NCBI RefSeq assembly: GCF_000349845.1
Contig: NC_020829.1
Span: forward strand, 3,727,001 to 3,791,000
Direction of reading: 5' to 3'
Length of the DNA: 64,000 bases
From: Pseudomonas sp. ATCC 13867
GTDB lineage: Bacteria; Pseudomonadota; Gammaproteobacteria; Pseudomonadales; Pseudomonadaceae
Both the position numbers and the translations under genes were made by a program. Of the stretch, positions 48,330 to 58,379 are shown piece after piece. The notes beneath the pieces are model-generated. The model worked only from the letters and a program-made list of their open reading frames with translations, searched no databases and was not told the origin of the DNA. Position 1 is the first letter of the stretch, and every line of letters begins with the position of its first letter.

Positions 48330-49442
48330 TCAACGCTCGAGCAGAATGCGCAGCATGCGCCGCAGCGGCTCGGCGGCGCCCCACAGCAACTGATCGCCGA
48401 CGGTGAAGGCGCCGATGTACTGCGAGCCCATGTTGAGCTTGCGCAGACGGCCGACCGGAACGCTCAGGGTGCCGGTGACGGCTGCCGGGGTCAGTTCGCG
48501 CATGCTGATCTCGCGCTGGTTGGGGACCAGCTTGACCCAGGGGTTGTGCTGGCTGATCAGACCTTCGATGTCGGTCAGCGGCACGTCCTTGTTCAGCTTG
48601 ATGGTCAGCGCCTGGCTGTGGCAGCGCATGGCGCCGATGCGCACGCAGATGCCGTCCACCGGGATCGGGTTCTTGAAGCGGCCGAGGATCTTGTTGGTCT
48701 CGGCCTGGCCCTTCCACTCTTCGCGGCTCTGGCCGTTGGGCAGTTCCTTGTCGATCCACGGGATCAGGCTGCCGGCCAGCGGCGCGCCGAAGTTCTCGGT
48801 GGGCATGGCGTCGCTGCGAATGGCCTCGGCGACCTTGCGGTCGATGTCGAGGATGGCGCTGGACGGGTTGGCCAGGTCATCGGCCACGGAGGCGTTGATG
48901 GCGCCCATCTGCTTGATCAGTTCGCGCATGTTCTGCGCGCCGGCACCGGAGGCCGCCTGGTAGGTCATGGCGCTCATCCACTCGACTAGGCCGGCTTCGA
49001 ACAGGCCGCCCAGAGCCATCAGCATCAGGCTGACGGTGCAGTTGCCGCCGATGTAGTTCTTCGCGCCGGCATCCAGCGACTGATCGATGACCTTGCGGTT
49101 CACCGGGTCGAGGACGATCACCGCGTCATCCTGCATGCGCAGGCTGGAGGCGGCGTCGATCCAGTAGCCCTGCCAGCCGGCTTCGCGCAGCTTGGGGAAG
49201 ACTTCGTTAGTGTAGTCGCCGCCCTGGCAGGTCAGGATGACGTCGAGGGTTTTCAGTTCCTCGATGCTGTAGGCGTCCTTCAGGGGGGCAATGTCCTTGC
49301 CAATGGACGGACCTTCGCCACCCACGTTGGAGGTGGTGAAGAACACCGGCTCGATCAGGTCGAAGTCCCGCTCTTCCAGCATCCGCTGCATGAGCACCGA
49401 ACCGACCATGCCACGCCAACCGATCAGACCTACACGCTTCAT
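48330..49442 (-). CDS. asd: Aspartate-semialdehyde dehydrogenase
   Basis: 370 aa. The N-terminal [14 protein letters not shown] nucleotide motif and the active-site C135 in GGNCTVSLM match E. coli Asd (C135) exactly. It reduces aspartyl phosphate to the semialdehyde, feeding lysine, diaminopimelate, methionine and threonine synthesis. AAGGTG lies 8 bases before the ATG. It is 80 bases downstream of leuB. Confidence 0.97.
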   Translation of the reverse strand: MKRVGLIGWRGMVGSVLMQRMLEERDFDLIEPVFFTTSNVGGEGPSIGKDIAPLKDAYSIEELKTLDVILTCQGGDYTNEVFPKLREAGWQGYWIDAASSLRMQDDAVIVLDPVNRKVIDQSLDAGAKNYIGGNCTVSLMLMALGGLFEAGLVEWMSAMTYQAASGAGAQNMRELIKQMGAINASVADDLANPSSAILDIDRKVAEAIRSDAMPTENFGAPLAGSLIPWIDKELPNGQSREEWKGQAETNKILGRFKNPIPVDGICVRIGAMRCHSQALTIKLNKDVPLTDIEGLISQHNPWVKLVPNQREISMRELTPAAVTGTLSVPVGRLRKLNMGSQYIGAFTVGDQLLWGAAEPLRRMLRILLER

Positions 49443-49522
49443 CGCTACTACACCTTCATATATTTAGAGGGCCGTCGCTCCCGCTTTCCTGCAAGGGGCC
49501 GGGAGCGAGCGAACCGGAGAGA

Positions 49523-50605
<1,083 letters not shown>

Positions 50606-50665
50606 CTTTCTGCTCACTTTTTGAAAGTCGCTTGGCCAATAAAGCCGCTTGGCAAATAACGTAAC

Positions 50666-50693
50666 GCCCCGGATGGCTCGCGCCATCCGGGGC
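50666..50693 (-). terminator. Hairpin between the methyltransferase gene and leuB
   Basis: A 12-bp perfect stem GCCCCGGATGGC/GCCATCCGGGGC with a 4-base loop is followed by GTTACGTTATTT on the minus strand. It probably ends or attenuates the leuC-leuD-methyltransferase transcript before leuB. Confidence 0.6.
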
Positions 50694-50709
50694 GGTCAGA
50701 ACCTTGAGA

Positions 50710-51474
50710 TCAGCGCTCCGCCCAGAGCACCAGCACGTCGGTGCTGAAGGAACCCTCGGCGTCGATCTCGAAATACTCGCGCACCTCGTCGCCCATCGAA
50801 AGCTGCAGGGCACGAATGGCCTGGCGCATCACCTCGGGGGTGCGCATGCGCTCGACCCAGGAAGTGAACTCCAGGCGCAGGCGCTGGCGCTTGACGGCGG
50901 TCACGGCGAGGCCGGCTTCGCCGACCAGACGCGCCCACTCCGACGGGGAGTAGTCACGCACATGGCTGGTGTCGCGCAGGACCTCGACAGTCTGCAGATA
51001 GGTGTCCAGCAGAGGCAAGCCCGGCGCCGCGACGTCGATGAAGCAGACCACGCCATCCGGCTTGAGCACCCGGCGCACTTCGCGCAGCGCCTGGCCGACA
51101 TCCCGCCAGTGGTGCGCGGAATAGCGGCTGAAGACGAAATCGAACTCGCCATCCTCGAACGGCAGCTGCTCGGCGGCGCCGCAGCGCGTGGCGATGTTGC
51201 CGAGGCCGCGCTCGGCGGCGGCCGAAGCCACCACGTCGAGCATCTGTTGGGACAGGTCGTAAGCCACCACCTCGCCGGCCAGCGGCGCGACGTTGAAACT
51301 GACGTGCCCTGCCCCGCAACCCAGGTCCAGCACGCGCGCGCCGGTGGTCGCCGACAGTCGCTCGCGCAGCTGGGCGAACTCTTCGCCCTGGGCGTGTACG
51401 GCGCTGGTCAGGTAAGCGTTGGCCTGGGCGCCGAACTGGCGCTGGACCACTTGCTCGTGGCGACTCTCGGTCAT
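50710..51474 (-). CDS. Class I SAM-dependent methyltransferase (UbiE/Methyltransf_11 type)
   Basis: 254 aa. SAM-binding motif I VLDLGCGAGHVS (about 49-60), an acidic VAYDLSQQM after it, and the DFVFSRYSAHHWRD motif of small-molecule methyltransferases are clear. The ATG at 51474 has AAGGAG close upstream. It lies between leuD and leuB, 30 bases after leuD, a placement shared with P. aeruginosa, yet has no known role in leucine synthesis. Substrate unknown. Confidence 0.87.
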   Translation of the reverse strand: MTESRHEQVVQRQFGAQANAYLTSAVHAQGEEFAQLRERLSATTGARVLDLGCGAGHVSFNVAPLAGEVVAYDLSQQMLDVVASAAAERGLGNIATRCGAAEQLPFEDGEFDFVFSRYSAHHWRDVGQALREVRRVLKPDGVVCFIDVAAPGLPLLDTYLQTVEVLRDTSHVRDYSPSEWARLVGEAGLAVTAVKRQRLRLEFTSWVERMRTPEVMRQAIRALQLSMGDEVREYFEIDAEGSFSTDVLVLWAER

Positions 51475-51503
51475 GGCTTTCTCCTTATTAGGGTGCGCCG
51501 CGC

Positions 51504-52148
51504 TCAGGCGTCGCGGAACAACCAGGGCTGGCTCTGCTTGTAGCCGGTTTCGAAACGGCGGATGGCGTCGGCGTCCTGCAGGGTCAGGCCGATGTCGTCC
51601 AGACCGTTGAGCAGGCAGTGCTTGCGGAACGCATCCACGTCGAAGCGGTACTGCTTGCCGTCCGGGCGGGTTACGGTCTGCGCGGCAAGGTCGACGGTCA
51701 GCTGGTAACCCTCGGTGGCTTCGCACTGGGCGAACAGCTCGTCGACTTCCTCATCCTTCAGGATGATCGGCAGCAGGCCGTTCTTGAAGCTGTTGTTGAA
51801 GAAGATGTCGGCGAAGCTCGGCGCGATCACGGCGCGGAAGCCGTACTCGTCCAGGGCCCACGGTGCGTGCTCGCGGGACGAGCCACAACCGAAGTTCTCG
51901 CGGGCCAGCAGCACGCTGGCGCCCTCGTAGCGCGGGAAGTTGAGGACGAAGTCCTGGTTCACCGGGCGCTTGGAGTTGTCCTGGTTCGGCTGGCCCACGT
52001 CGAGGTAGCGCCACTCGTCGAACAGGTTCGGGCCGAAGCCGGTGCGCTTGATCGACTTGAGGAATTGCTTGGGGATGATCTGGTCGGTGTCGACGTTGGC
52101 GCGGTCGAGCGGCGCGACGAGGCCGGTATGCTGAGTAAAGGCTTTCAT
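51504..52148 (-). CDS. leuD: 3-isopropylmalate dehydratase small subunit
   Basis: 214 aa. The swivelling domain of isopropylmalate isomerase, with [10 protein letters not shown] early and the substrate-binding [13 protein letters not shown] loop. It pairs with LeuC to isomerise 2- to 3-isopropylmalate. GGAG lies 9 bases upstream of the ATG; 12 bases separate it from leuC. Confidence 0.96.
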   Translation of the reverse strand: MKAFTQHTGLVAPLDRANVDTDQIIPKQFLKSIKRTGFGPNLFDEWRYLDVGQPNQDNSKRPVNQDFVLNFPRYEGASVLLARENFGCGSSREHAPWALDEYGFRAVIAPSFADIFFNNSFKNGLLPIILKDEEVDELFAQCEATEGYQLTVDLAAQTVTRPDGKQYRFDVDAFRKHCLLNGLDDIGLTLQDADAIRRFETGYKQSQPWLFRDA

Positions 52149-52160
52149 TTATAGGTCTCC

Positions 52161-53588
52161 TCAGGCCTGCATCAATTCACGTACGTCGATGAAACGACCG
52201 GTCACGGCAGCCGCGGCAGCCATCGCCGGGCTCACCAGATGGGTACGACCACCGGCGCCCTGACGGCCTTCGAAGTTGCGGTTGGAGGTGGAAGCGCAAT
52301 GCTCGCCGCTCTCCAGGCGGTCCGGGTTCATCGCCAGGCACATGGAGCAGCCCGGTTCACGCCATTCGAAGCCGGCTTCGATGAAGATCTTGTCCAGGCC
52401 TTCCTGTTCGGCCTGGGCCTTCACCAGACCCGAGCCCGGAACGACCAGCGCCTGCTTCACGGTAGAAGCGACCTTGCGGCCCTTGGCCACGGCAGCGGCG
52501 GCGCGCAGGTCTTCGATGCGCGAGTTGGTGCAGGAGCCAATGAATACGCGGTCCAGCTGGATATCGGTGATCGCCTGGTTGGCGTTCAGGCCCATGTACT
52601 TGAGGGCACGGACGATGGAGTCGCGCTTGACCGCATCGGCCTCGGCCGCCGGGTCCGGCACGTTCTGGTCCACCGCGAGGACCATCTCCGGGGAAGTCCC
52701 CCAACTGACCTGCGGCTTGATGTCCTCGGCCCGCAGTTCGACGATGGTGTCGAAGTGCGCGTCGGCGTCGGAAACCAGGTCGCTCCAGGCTTCCACGGCC
52801 TTGTCCCAGTCACTGCCCTGCGGCGAGAACGGACGGCCCTTCACGTATTCCACGGTCTTCTCGTCGCACGCCACCATGCCGACGCGGGCGCCCGCTTCGA
52901 TGGACATGTTGCAGATGGTCATGCGGCCTTCCATGGACAGGTCGCGGATGGCGCTGCCGGCGAATTCCAGGGCATGGCCGTTGCCGCCGGCGGTGCCGAT
53001 CTTGCCGATCACCGCGAGGACGATGTCCTTGGCGGTCACGCCGAAGGGCAGCTTGCCTTCCACGCGGACCTGCATGTTCTTCATCTTCTTGGCGACCAGG
53101 CACTGAGTGGCGAGCACATGTTCGACCTCGGAGGTGCCGATGCCGTGGGCCAGCGCGCCGAAGGCGCCGTGGGTCGAGGTGTGCGAGTCGCCGCAGACCA
53201 CGGTCATGCCCGGCAGGGTCGCGCCCTGCTCCGGGCCGACCACGTGGACGATGCCCTGGCGGACGTCGTTCATCTTGAATTCGAGGATGCCGAAGTCGTC
53301 GCAGTTCTCGTCCAGGGTCTGGACCTGGATGCGCGACACTTCGTCGGCGATGGCCGCGAGGCCGCCCTTGCGCTCGACCTGGGTGGTCGGCACGTTATGG
53401 TCCGGGGTGGCGATGTTCGCATCGATGCGCCACGGCTTGCGGCCGGCCAGGCGCAGGCCTTCGAAGGCCTGCGGCGAGGTCACTTCGTGGAGGATGTGGC
53501 GGTCGATATAGATGAGCGACGAACCATCGTCACGGCGCTTCACCTCGTGCATTTCCCAGAGTTTGTCGTAGAGCGTCTTGCCGGCCAT
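52161..53588 (-). CDS. leuC: 3-isopropylmalate dehydratase large subunit
   Basis: 475 aa, aconitase family. The three [4Fe-4S] cysteines lie in FIGSCTNSR and in GCSMCLAMN, and the [14 protein letters not shown] active-site loop is present. First gene of the leucine transcript and divergent from a LysR regulator gene, with a perfect LTTR palindrome in the 166-base intergenic region. Confidence 0.97.
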   Translation of the reverse strand: MAGKTLYDKLWEMHEVKRRDDGSSLIYIDRHILHEVTSPQAFEGLRLAGRKPWRIDANIATPDHNVPTTQVERKGGLAAIADEVSRIQVQTLDENCDDFGILEFKMNDVRQGIVHVVGPEQGATLPGMTVVCGDSHTSTHGAFGALAHGIGTSEVEHVLATQCLVAKKMKNMQVRVEGKLPFGVTAKDIVLAVIGKIGTAGGNGHALEFAGSAIRDLSMEGRMTICNMSIEAGARVGMVACDEKTVEYVKGRPFSPQGSDWDKAVEAWSDLVSDADAHFDTIVELRAEDIKPQVSWGTSPEMVLAVDQNVPDPAAEADAVKRDSIVRALKYMGLNANQAITDIQLDRVFIGSCTNSRIEDLRAAAAVAKGRKVASTVKQALVVPGSGLVKAQAEQEGLDKIFIEAGFEWREPGCSMCLAMNPDRLESGEHCASTSNRNFEGRQGAGGRTHLVSPAMAAAAAVTGRFIDVRELMQA

Positions 53589-53689
53589 CAGAGAATCCTC
53601 ATCAGCGTCTTTCTATGCCCCTTGGGCTTGTGGGGATGATGCTATGGAATGGAGCCGAATAACTCAAATTCATATTTTTTATCCGAAGG

Positions 53690-53704
53690 ATTCCCACGAG
53701 GAAT
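53690..53704. promoter_or_regulatory. LysR-type operator between leuC and the LysR gene
   Basis: ATTCC-CACGA-GGAAT is a perfect inverted repeat with the LTTR T-N11-A pattern, centred 58 bases before the LysR ATG and 109 before the leuC start. It is the likely binding site of the adjacent regulator. Confidence 0.65.
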
Positions 53705-53754
53705 ACGGTGCGTTATAAAAGCCGGGCGCCGCTTCCAGAGCGCAGGGAGTCGAC

Positions 53755-54648
53755 ATGGACCTGACCAGCCTCAACACCTTCCTCGCCATCGCCGAGTCCG
53801 GCAGTTTCTCCGAAGCCGGCGAGCGCCTGCACCTGACCCAGCCGGCGGTGAGCAAGCGCATCGCCGCCCTGGAGAGCCAGCTGGGCGTGCGCCTGTTCGA
53901 CCGTGTCGGCCGCGAGGTGACCCTCACCGAGTCCGGCCGCGCCCTTCTGCCGCGCGCCTACCAGATCCTCAGCGTGCTGGACGACACCCGCCGCGCCCTG
54001 ACCAACCTGAACGGTGAAGTGAGCGGCCGGCTGGTCCTGGCCACCAGTCACCACATCGGCCTGCACCGCCTGCCGCCGCTGCTGCGCGCCTTCACCAAGG
54101 CCCACCCGCAGGTGGCGCTGGACATCCAGTTCTGCGACTCGGAAGTGGCCTACGAAGAAATTCTCCACGGCCGCGCCGAGCTGGCCGTGATCACCCTCGC
54201 CCCGGAAACCGCCGAACCGGTACGCGCCGTGCCGGTGTGGGACGACCCGCTGGACTTCGTCGCCGCCCCCGAGCACCCGCTGTCGGTGCAGGGCCCGGTG
54301 TTCCTCGCCGACGTGGCGCGGCACCCGGCGGTATTCCCCGGCGGCAACACCTTCACCCACCACATCGTGAGGCGCATGTTCGAGGCCGAAGGCCTGACGC
54401 CGAACATCGGCATGAGCACCAACTACATGGAGACCATCAAGATGATGGTCTCCATCGGCCTGGCCTGGAGCGTGCTGCCGCGCACCATGCTCGACGACAG
54501 CGTCGTACGCCTGCCGCTGCAGGATATCCAGCTCAGCCGCCAGCTGGGCTACATCCTGCACACCGAGCGCACGCTGTCCAACGCCGCGCGAGCCTTCATG
54601 CGTCTGCTCGACGCCCAGGCAGCCGGGCTTGCGCCTGCCGCGGCCTAG
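53755..54648 (+). CDS. LysR-family transcriptional regulator
   Basis: 297 aa. The N-terminal winged helix-turn-helix (LNTFLAIAESGSFSEAGERLHLTQPAVSKRI, split here only as a description of residues 5-35) and the alpha/beta effector domain (about 90-290) are full length. CAGGGAG precedes the ATG. Divergent arrangement with leuC suggests autoregulation and control of the leucine operon, though the effector is unknown. Confidence 0.93.
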   Translation: MDLTSLNTFLAIAESGSFSEAGERLHLTQPAVSKRIAALESQLGVRLFDRVGREVTLTESGRALLPRAYQILSVLDDTRRALTNLNGEVSGRLVLATSHHIGLHRLPPLLRAFTKAHPQVALDIQFCDSEVAYEEILHGRAELAVITLAPETAEPVRAVPVWDDPLDFVAAPEHPLSVQGPVFLADVARHPAVFPGGNTFTHHIVRRMFEAEGLTPNIGMSTNYMETIKMMVSIGLAWSVLPRTMLDDSVVRLPLQDIQLSRQLGYILHTERTLSNAARAFMRLLDAQAAGLAPAAA

Positions 54649-54714
54649 CCTCTATTGTTCTGGCATAACTAGAAGAACAAGGGGCCTGAATGCCCGTCCG
54701 CACGTCACGCCGAG

Positions 54715-54750
54715 ACCGCCTTGTAAGCGGTCCCGGTTTCTGTCCGGGGA
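54715..54750 (+). promoter_or_regulatory. Two leader hairpins, the second covering the Shine-Dalgarno of the GGDEF-EAL gene
   Basis: ACCGC/GCGGT (54715-54731) is followed at once by TCCCGG/CCGGGGA (54731-54750, one bulge). The GGGGA ribosome site seven bases before the ATG is inside the second stem. Confidence 0.45.
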
Positions 54751-54757
54751 GCGACGC

Positions 54758-57631
54758 ATGACCCAGCACTCCCCGTCCCTGCCCGAATCCGACGGCCAGG
54801 ACCAATTCGCCAAGGCCTTCCACACCGGCCCCGACGCAATGGTCATCAGCGACCGGGACAGCGGGCGCTTCCGCGAGATCAACGCCAGCTTCACCGAGCG
54901 TTTCGGCTGGAGCCGCGAAGAGGCCATCGGCCGCACTTCGCTGCAACTGGGTATCTGGCGCAGCCTGGACGAGCGCCAGCGGATGCTCGACAGCATCGAC
55001 GCCGAGCAACGCATCGACGGCTTCGAAGTCACCCTGCTCACCCGCGCGGGCGAAGAACGCAGCGCCCGCGTCTACGGCTGCCAGATCGAACTGCAGGGCC
55101 ACATCTGCCTGGTCCTGACCATCCGCGACGTCACCCGCCTGCGCGCCCAGGAACAGGCCCTGCGCGACAGCCAGGAACGCCTCGACCTGGCGCTGGACTC
55201 CGCCCAGCTGGGCATCTGGGACTGGCACATCCCCTCCGGGATGCTCTACGGCTCGATCCGCGCCGCCGTGCTCCACGAATTGCCGGCGCAGGACTTCCAC
55301 GGTCCCTTCGGCGAGTTTTTCGCCTGCGTCGACGAGACCGATCGCCGGCGCATGCGCCAGGCTTATGCGCGCCTGGCCAAGGGACCGGACAACGACTACC
55401 AGTTCACCTACCGCGCCCAGCTGCAATCCGGCGAAGTACGCTACCTGGAGAGCCGCGCGCGGCTCTACCGTGACACCGAGGGCAAGCCGCTGCGCATGGC
55501 CGGGACCCTGCTCGACATCACCGAGCAGGTCATGCGGGAGCGCACCCTGGAAGCCTCCGAGGAAAAATTCGCCAGCCTGTTCCAGGGCAGCCCGGATCCG
55601 ATCTGCGTCTCGCGGGTGCGCGACGGCGAGTTCATCGAGGTCAATCCGAGCTTCTGCAGCACCTTCGGCTGGCGGGCCGAGGAGGTCATCGGCCATTCCT
55701 CGCACCTGATCGCCTTCTGGGCCGATCATCGACTGCGCGAGCGGCTGTTCGAGCAACTGATGCGGGACCATTCGCTGCAGAACGCCGAAGTGCAGTTCCT
55801 CACCCGCGAAGGCCGGAGCATCACCTGCATGGTCGCCAGCCGGCTGATCTGGGTCGACCGCCAGCTGTGCATCCTCTCCACCTTCCGCGACGTCACCCGG
55901 CGCCAGCAGGCGGAAGCGGAACTCAAGGCCAGCCAGGAGAAGTTCGCCAAGGCGTTCCACTCCAGCCCCGACGCCATCACCATCACCGAGCGCGACAGCG
56001 GCCGCTACATCGAGGTCAACGAAGGCTTTCACCGCCTGACCGGCTATCGCCCCGAGGAAGTCACCGGACACACCTCGCTGGAGCTCAACATCTGGGGCGA
56101 CCCGGAGGAGCGAACCAAGCTGCTGGCGGCCCTCGACCGCGACGGCTACGTGCACCACCTGGAGATGTGCGGCCGCCACCGCGACGGTCATACCAAGACC
56201 GTGGACGTCTCGGTCGAACCCATCGACCTGGGCGGCACCGCCTGCCTGCTGCTCACCGCCCGCGACACCAGCGAGCTGCGCGAAGCGGAAGCGCGCATCC
56301 AGCACCTGGCCTACCACGACGCCCTGACCGACCTGCCCAACCGCGCGCTGCTGATGGACCGCCTCAAGCAGCAGATCGCCCTGCTGCAGCGCCACAACCT
56401 GCGCGGCGCGTTGCTGTTCCTCGACCTGGACCACTTCAAGCACATCAACGACTCGCTGGGGCACTCGGTGGGCGATGCCATCCTGCAGATGGTCACCGCG
56501 CGCCTGGAGGCCAGCGTACGCCAGGAAGACACCGTGGCGCGGCTGGGCGGCGACGAGTTCGTGATCCTGCTCACCGGCATCGATGGCAGCCGCCTGGAAA
56601 CCGCGCGCCGCGTGCGCCAACTGGCCGAAAAACTGCGCGACCTGCTGGCCGAGCCCATGCTGCTGGACGGGCACCGCCTGCAGATCACCCCGAGCATCGG
56701 CATCGCCCTGATCCCCGATGACGGCGCCACCCCCGAGGACCTGCTCAAGCGCGCCGACATCGCCATGTACCGCGCCAAGGACGCCGGACGGAACACCGTG
56801 CAACTGTTCCACGCCTCCATGCAGAAGGCTGCCAGCGAACGCTTACGCCTGGAAAGCGGCCTGCGCATGGCCATCGCCCGTCGCGAGTTCAGCCTGCACT
56901 ATCAGCCGCAGATCGACTCCCGCGGCGGGCGCATCGTCGGCGCCGAAGCGCTGTTGCGCTGGGAACACCCGACACAGGGAGCGCAATCGCCTGCCAGCTT
57001 CATTCGCGTGCTGGAAGACAGCGGGCTGATCATCGCCGTAGGCCACTGGGTCATCGAGGAGGCCTGCCACACCTGCGCGCGCCTGCTCGCCGAAGGACGG
57101 ATCGACATCGAGGACTTCTGCCTCAGCGTGAACATCAGCCCCCGGCAATTCCGCCAGAGCGACTTCGTCGAGCGTGTCCTCGACAGCCTGGACAAGGCCG
57201 GACTCCCTGCCCGCCTGCTGAAGCTGGAGATCACCGAAGGGATCGTCATCCAGCAACTGGAGGACACCATCGCCCGGATGCAGCGCCTGCGCCAGGCCGG
57301 GGTGCGCTTCGCGATGGACGACTTCGGCACCGGCTACTCCTCGCTCACCTACTTGAAGCGCCTGCCAGTGGACAGCCTGAAGATCGACCAGAGCTTCGTG
57401 CGCGATGCGCCCAACGACAGCAATGATGCAGAGATCGTCCGCGCCATCATCGCAATGGGCCACAGCCTGGGCCTGGAACTCATCGCCGAAGGCGTGGAAA
57501 CCCCGGAGCAGCTGGCCTTGCTGGAGGAACAGGGCTGCCACCTGCACCAGGGCTACCTGTTCAGCCGGCCCGTGCCACTGGAAGCCTTCATCGACCTGCT
57601 TCCGCCCCGGGACAGGCAAGGGGCGCCCTGA
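54758..57631 (+). CDS. Four-PAS GGDEF-EAL c-di-GMP signalling protein
   Basis: 957 aa, no transmembrane segment. Four PAS domains lie at about 13-128, 136-262, 266-386 and 392-508, followed by GGDEF (G597-F601 in RLGGDEFVILL) and EAL (EALLRW, 730-735). The I-site RQED (588-591), five residues before GGDEF, is intact. The EAL domain keeps SVNISPRQF, LKLEITEG, DDFGTGYSS, LKIDQSF and AEGVET, so both cyclase and phosphodiesterase look active. PAS1 and PAS4 are clearly duplicated (both start FAKAFHxxPDA). The ATG at 54758 with GGGGA is preferred to a 43-codon extension. Confidence 0.92.
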   Translation: MTQHSPSLPESDGQDQFAKAFHTGPDAMVISDRDSGRFREINASFTERFGWSREEAIGRTSLQLGIWRSLDERQRMLDSIDAEQRIDGFEVTLLTRAGEERSARVYGCQIELQGHICLVLTIRDVTRLRAQEQALRDSQERLDLALDSAQLGIWDWHIPSGMLYGSIRAAVLHELPAQDFHGPFGEFFACVDETDRRRMRQAYARLAKGPDNDYQFTYRAQLQSGEVRYLESRARLYRDTEGKPLRMAGTLLDITEQVMRERTLEASEEKFASLFQGSPDPICVSRVRDGEFIEVNPSFCSTFGWRAEEVIGHSSHLIAFWADHRLRERLFEQLMRDHSLQNAEVQFLTREGRSITCMVASRLIWVDRQLCILSTFRDVTRRQQAEAELKASQEKFAKAFHSSPDAITITERDSGRYIEVNEGFHRLTGYRPEEVTGHTSLELNIWGDPEERTKLLAALDRDGYVHHLEMCGRHRDGHTKTVDVSVEPIDLGGTACLLLTARDTSELREAEARIQHLAYHDALTDLPNRALLMDRLKQQIALLQRHNLRGALLFLDLDHFKHINDSLGHSVGDAILQMVTARLEASVRQEDTVARLGGDEFVILLTGIDGSRLETARRVRQLAEKLRDLLAEPMLLDGHRLQITPSIGIALIPDDGATPEDLLKRADIAMYRAKDAGRNTVQLFHASMQKAASERLRLESGLRMAIARREFSLHYQPQIDSRGGRIVGAEALLRWEHPTQGAQSPASFIRVLEDSGLIIAVGHWVIEEACHTCARLLAEGRIDIEDFCLSVNISPRQFRQSDFVERVLDSLDKAGLPARLLKLEITEGIVIQQLEDTIARMQRLRQAGVRFAMDDFGTGYSSLTYLKRLPVDSLKIDQSFVRDAPNDSNDAEIVRAIIAMGHSLGLELIAEGVETPEQLALLEEQGCHLHQGYLFSRPVPLEAFIDLLPPRDRQGAP

Positions 57632-57639
57632 GGCGCCCC
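57620..57639. terminator. Compact hairpin spanning the GGDEF-EAL stop codon
   Basis: GGGGCGCC-CTGA-GGCGCCCC places the stop codon in the loop. It fills most of the 14-base gap to the convergent XRE gene and may stop transcription in both directions, though it has no T-run. Confidence 0.5.
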
Positions 57640-57645
57640 GCTCGG

Positions 57646-58269
57646 TCAGCCGGCCGGGCGCAACTCCGACATCACCACCATCACCTGCGCCTCGTCCGCC
57701 TCGCCGTCGTTCAGATAAAGATGGCCGACACTGCTGTCGAAGTAAGCCGTCTCGCGCAGGCCGATGCTCACCGACTCGCCCGTCTCGAACTGGATGCGCA
57801 CACGCCCGGACACCACCAGGGCGAACTCCTGGCCGGGGTGGCGGACGAAATCATCGAAGTCCCCCACCTCGCGGGCGAAGATGCGCGCATACAGCGGGGT
57901 CATGCTGCGCTGCGGAAAGTCGCCGGCGATCGGGTAGTACTCGTAGCCGCCGGTGTCGTAGCCGGCGGCATCATCGACGCGGGTCTTCACGAAGGTCTTC
58001 AGCCCGGCCTGGGCCCCGACGGACGGTAGCGGGCGGAACAACTGGGCGATATCCACCTGCAACGCGCGGGCCGCTGCCGCCAGCTTGTCATAGCTCACCG
58101 CGACCTGCGCCAGCTCCATTTTCGACAACGTGGAAACCGCCACGCCAGACAGGTCGGAGAGCTGCTTCAAGGTCAGCTTCTGTTGCTTGCGCACGGCCCG
58201 CAGGCGCGCGCCGACTTCGTTCCGGTCCAGTTGCTGTGGCTTGGGCAGGGCTTGGGCGGTTTCGCTCAT
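57646..58269 (-). CDS. XRE-family regulator with C-terminal cupin
   Basis: 207 aa. An N-terminal HTH (about 18-72; LKQLSDLSGVAVSTLSKME) is joined to a cupin_2 beta-barrel (about 110-200; HPGQEFALVVSGRVRIQFETGE). Such HTH-cupin proteins usually repress neighbouring amino-acid or polyamine catabolic genes and bind the substrate in the cupin. It is divergent from the flavoenzyme gene with 110 bases between, containing repeated operator-like sites at 58327-58359. Confidence 0.9.
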   Translation of the reverse strand: MSETAQALPKPQQLDRNEVGARLRAVRKQQKLTLKQLSDLSGVAVSTLSKMELAQVAVSYDKLAAAARALQVDIAQLFRPLPSVGAQAGLKTFVKTRVDDAAGYDTGGYEYYPIAGDFPQRSMTPLYARIFAREVGDFDDFVRHPGQEFALVVSGRVRIQFETGESVSIGLRETAYFDSSVGHLYLNDGEADEAQVMVVMSELRPAG

Positions 58270-58326
58270 GGGACATCTCGGAAGTGGGTGCGGAAAGTTT
58301 ACCGGGCCTTGCCTTTACCGCAAAAA

Positions 58327-58359
58327 TTCTCATATCTTAGATTTCTCACATAAGAGAAA
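58327..58359. promoter_or_regulatory. Candidate operator of the XRE-cupin regulator
   Basis: A direct repeat TTCTCATAT (58327-58335) and TTCTCACAT (58343-58351) spaced 16 bases overlaps a perfect palindrome TTTCTC-ACATAA-GAGAAA (58342-58359). It is the only AT-rich patch in the divergent intergenic region. Confidence 0.5.
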
Positions 58360-58379
58360 GCCTGTAAAAGGTCCTTGCC

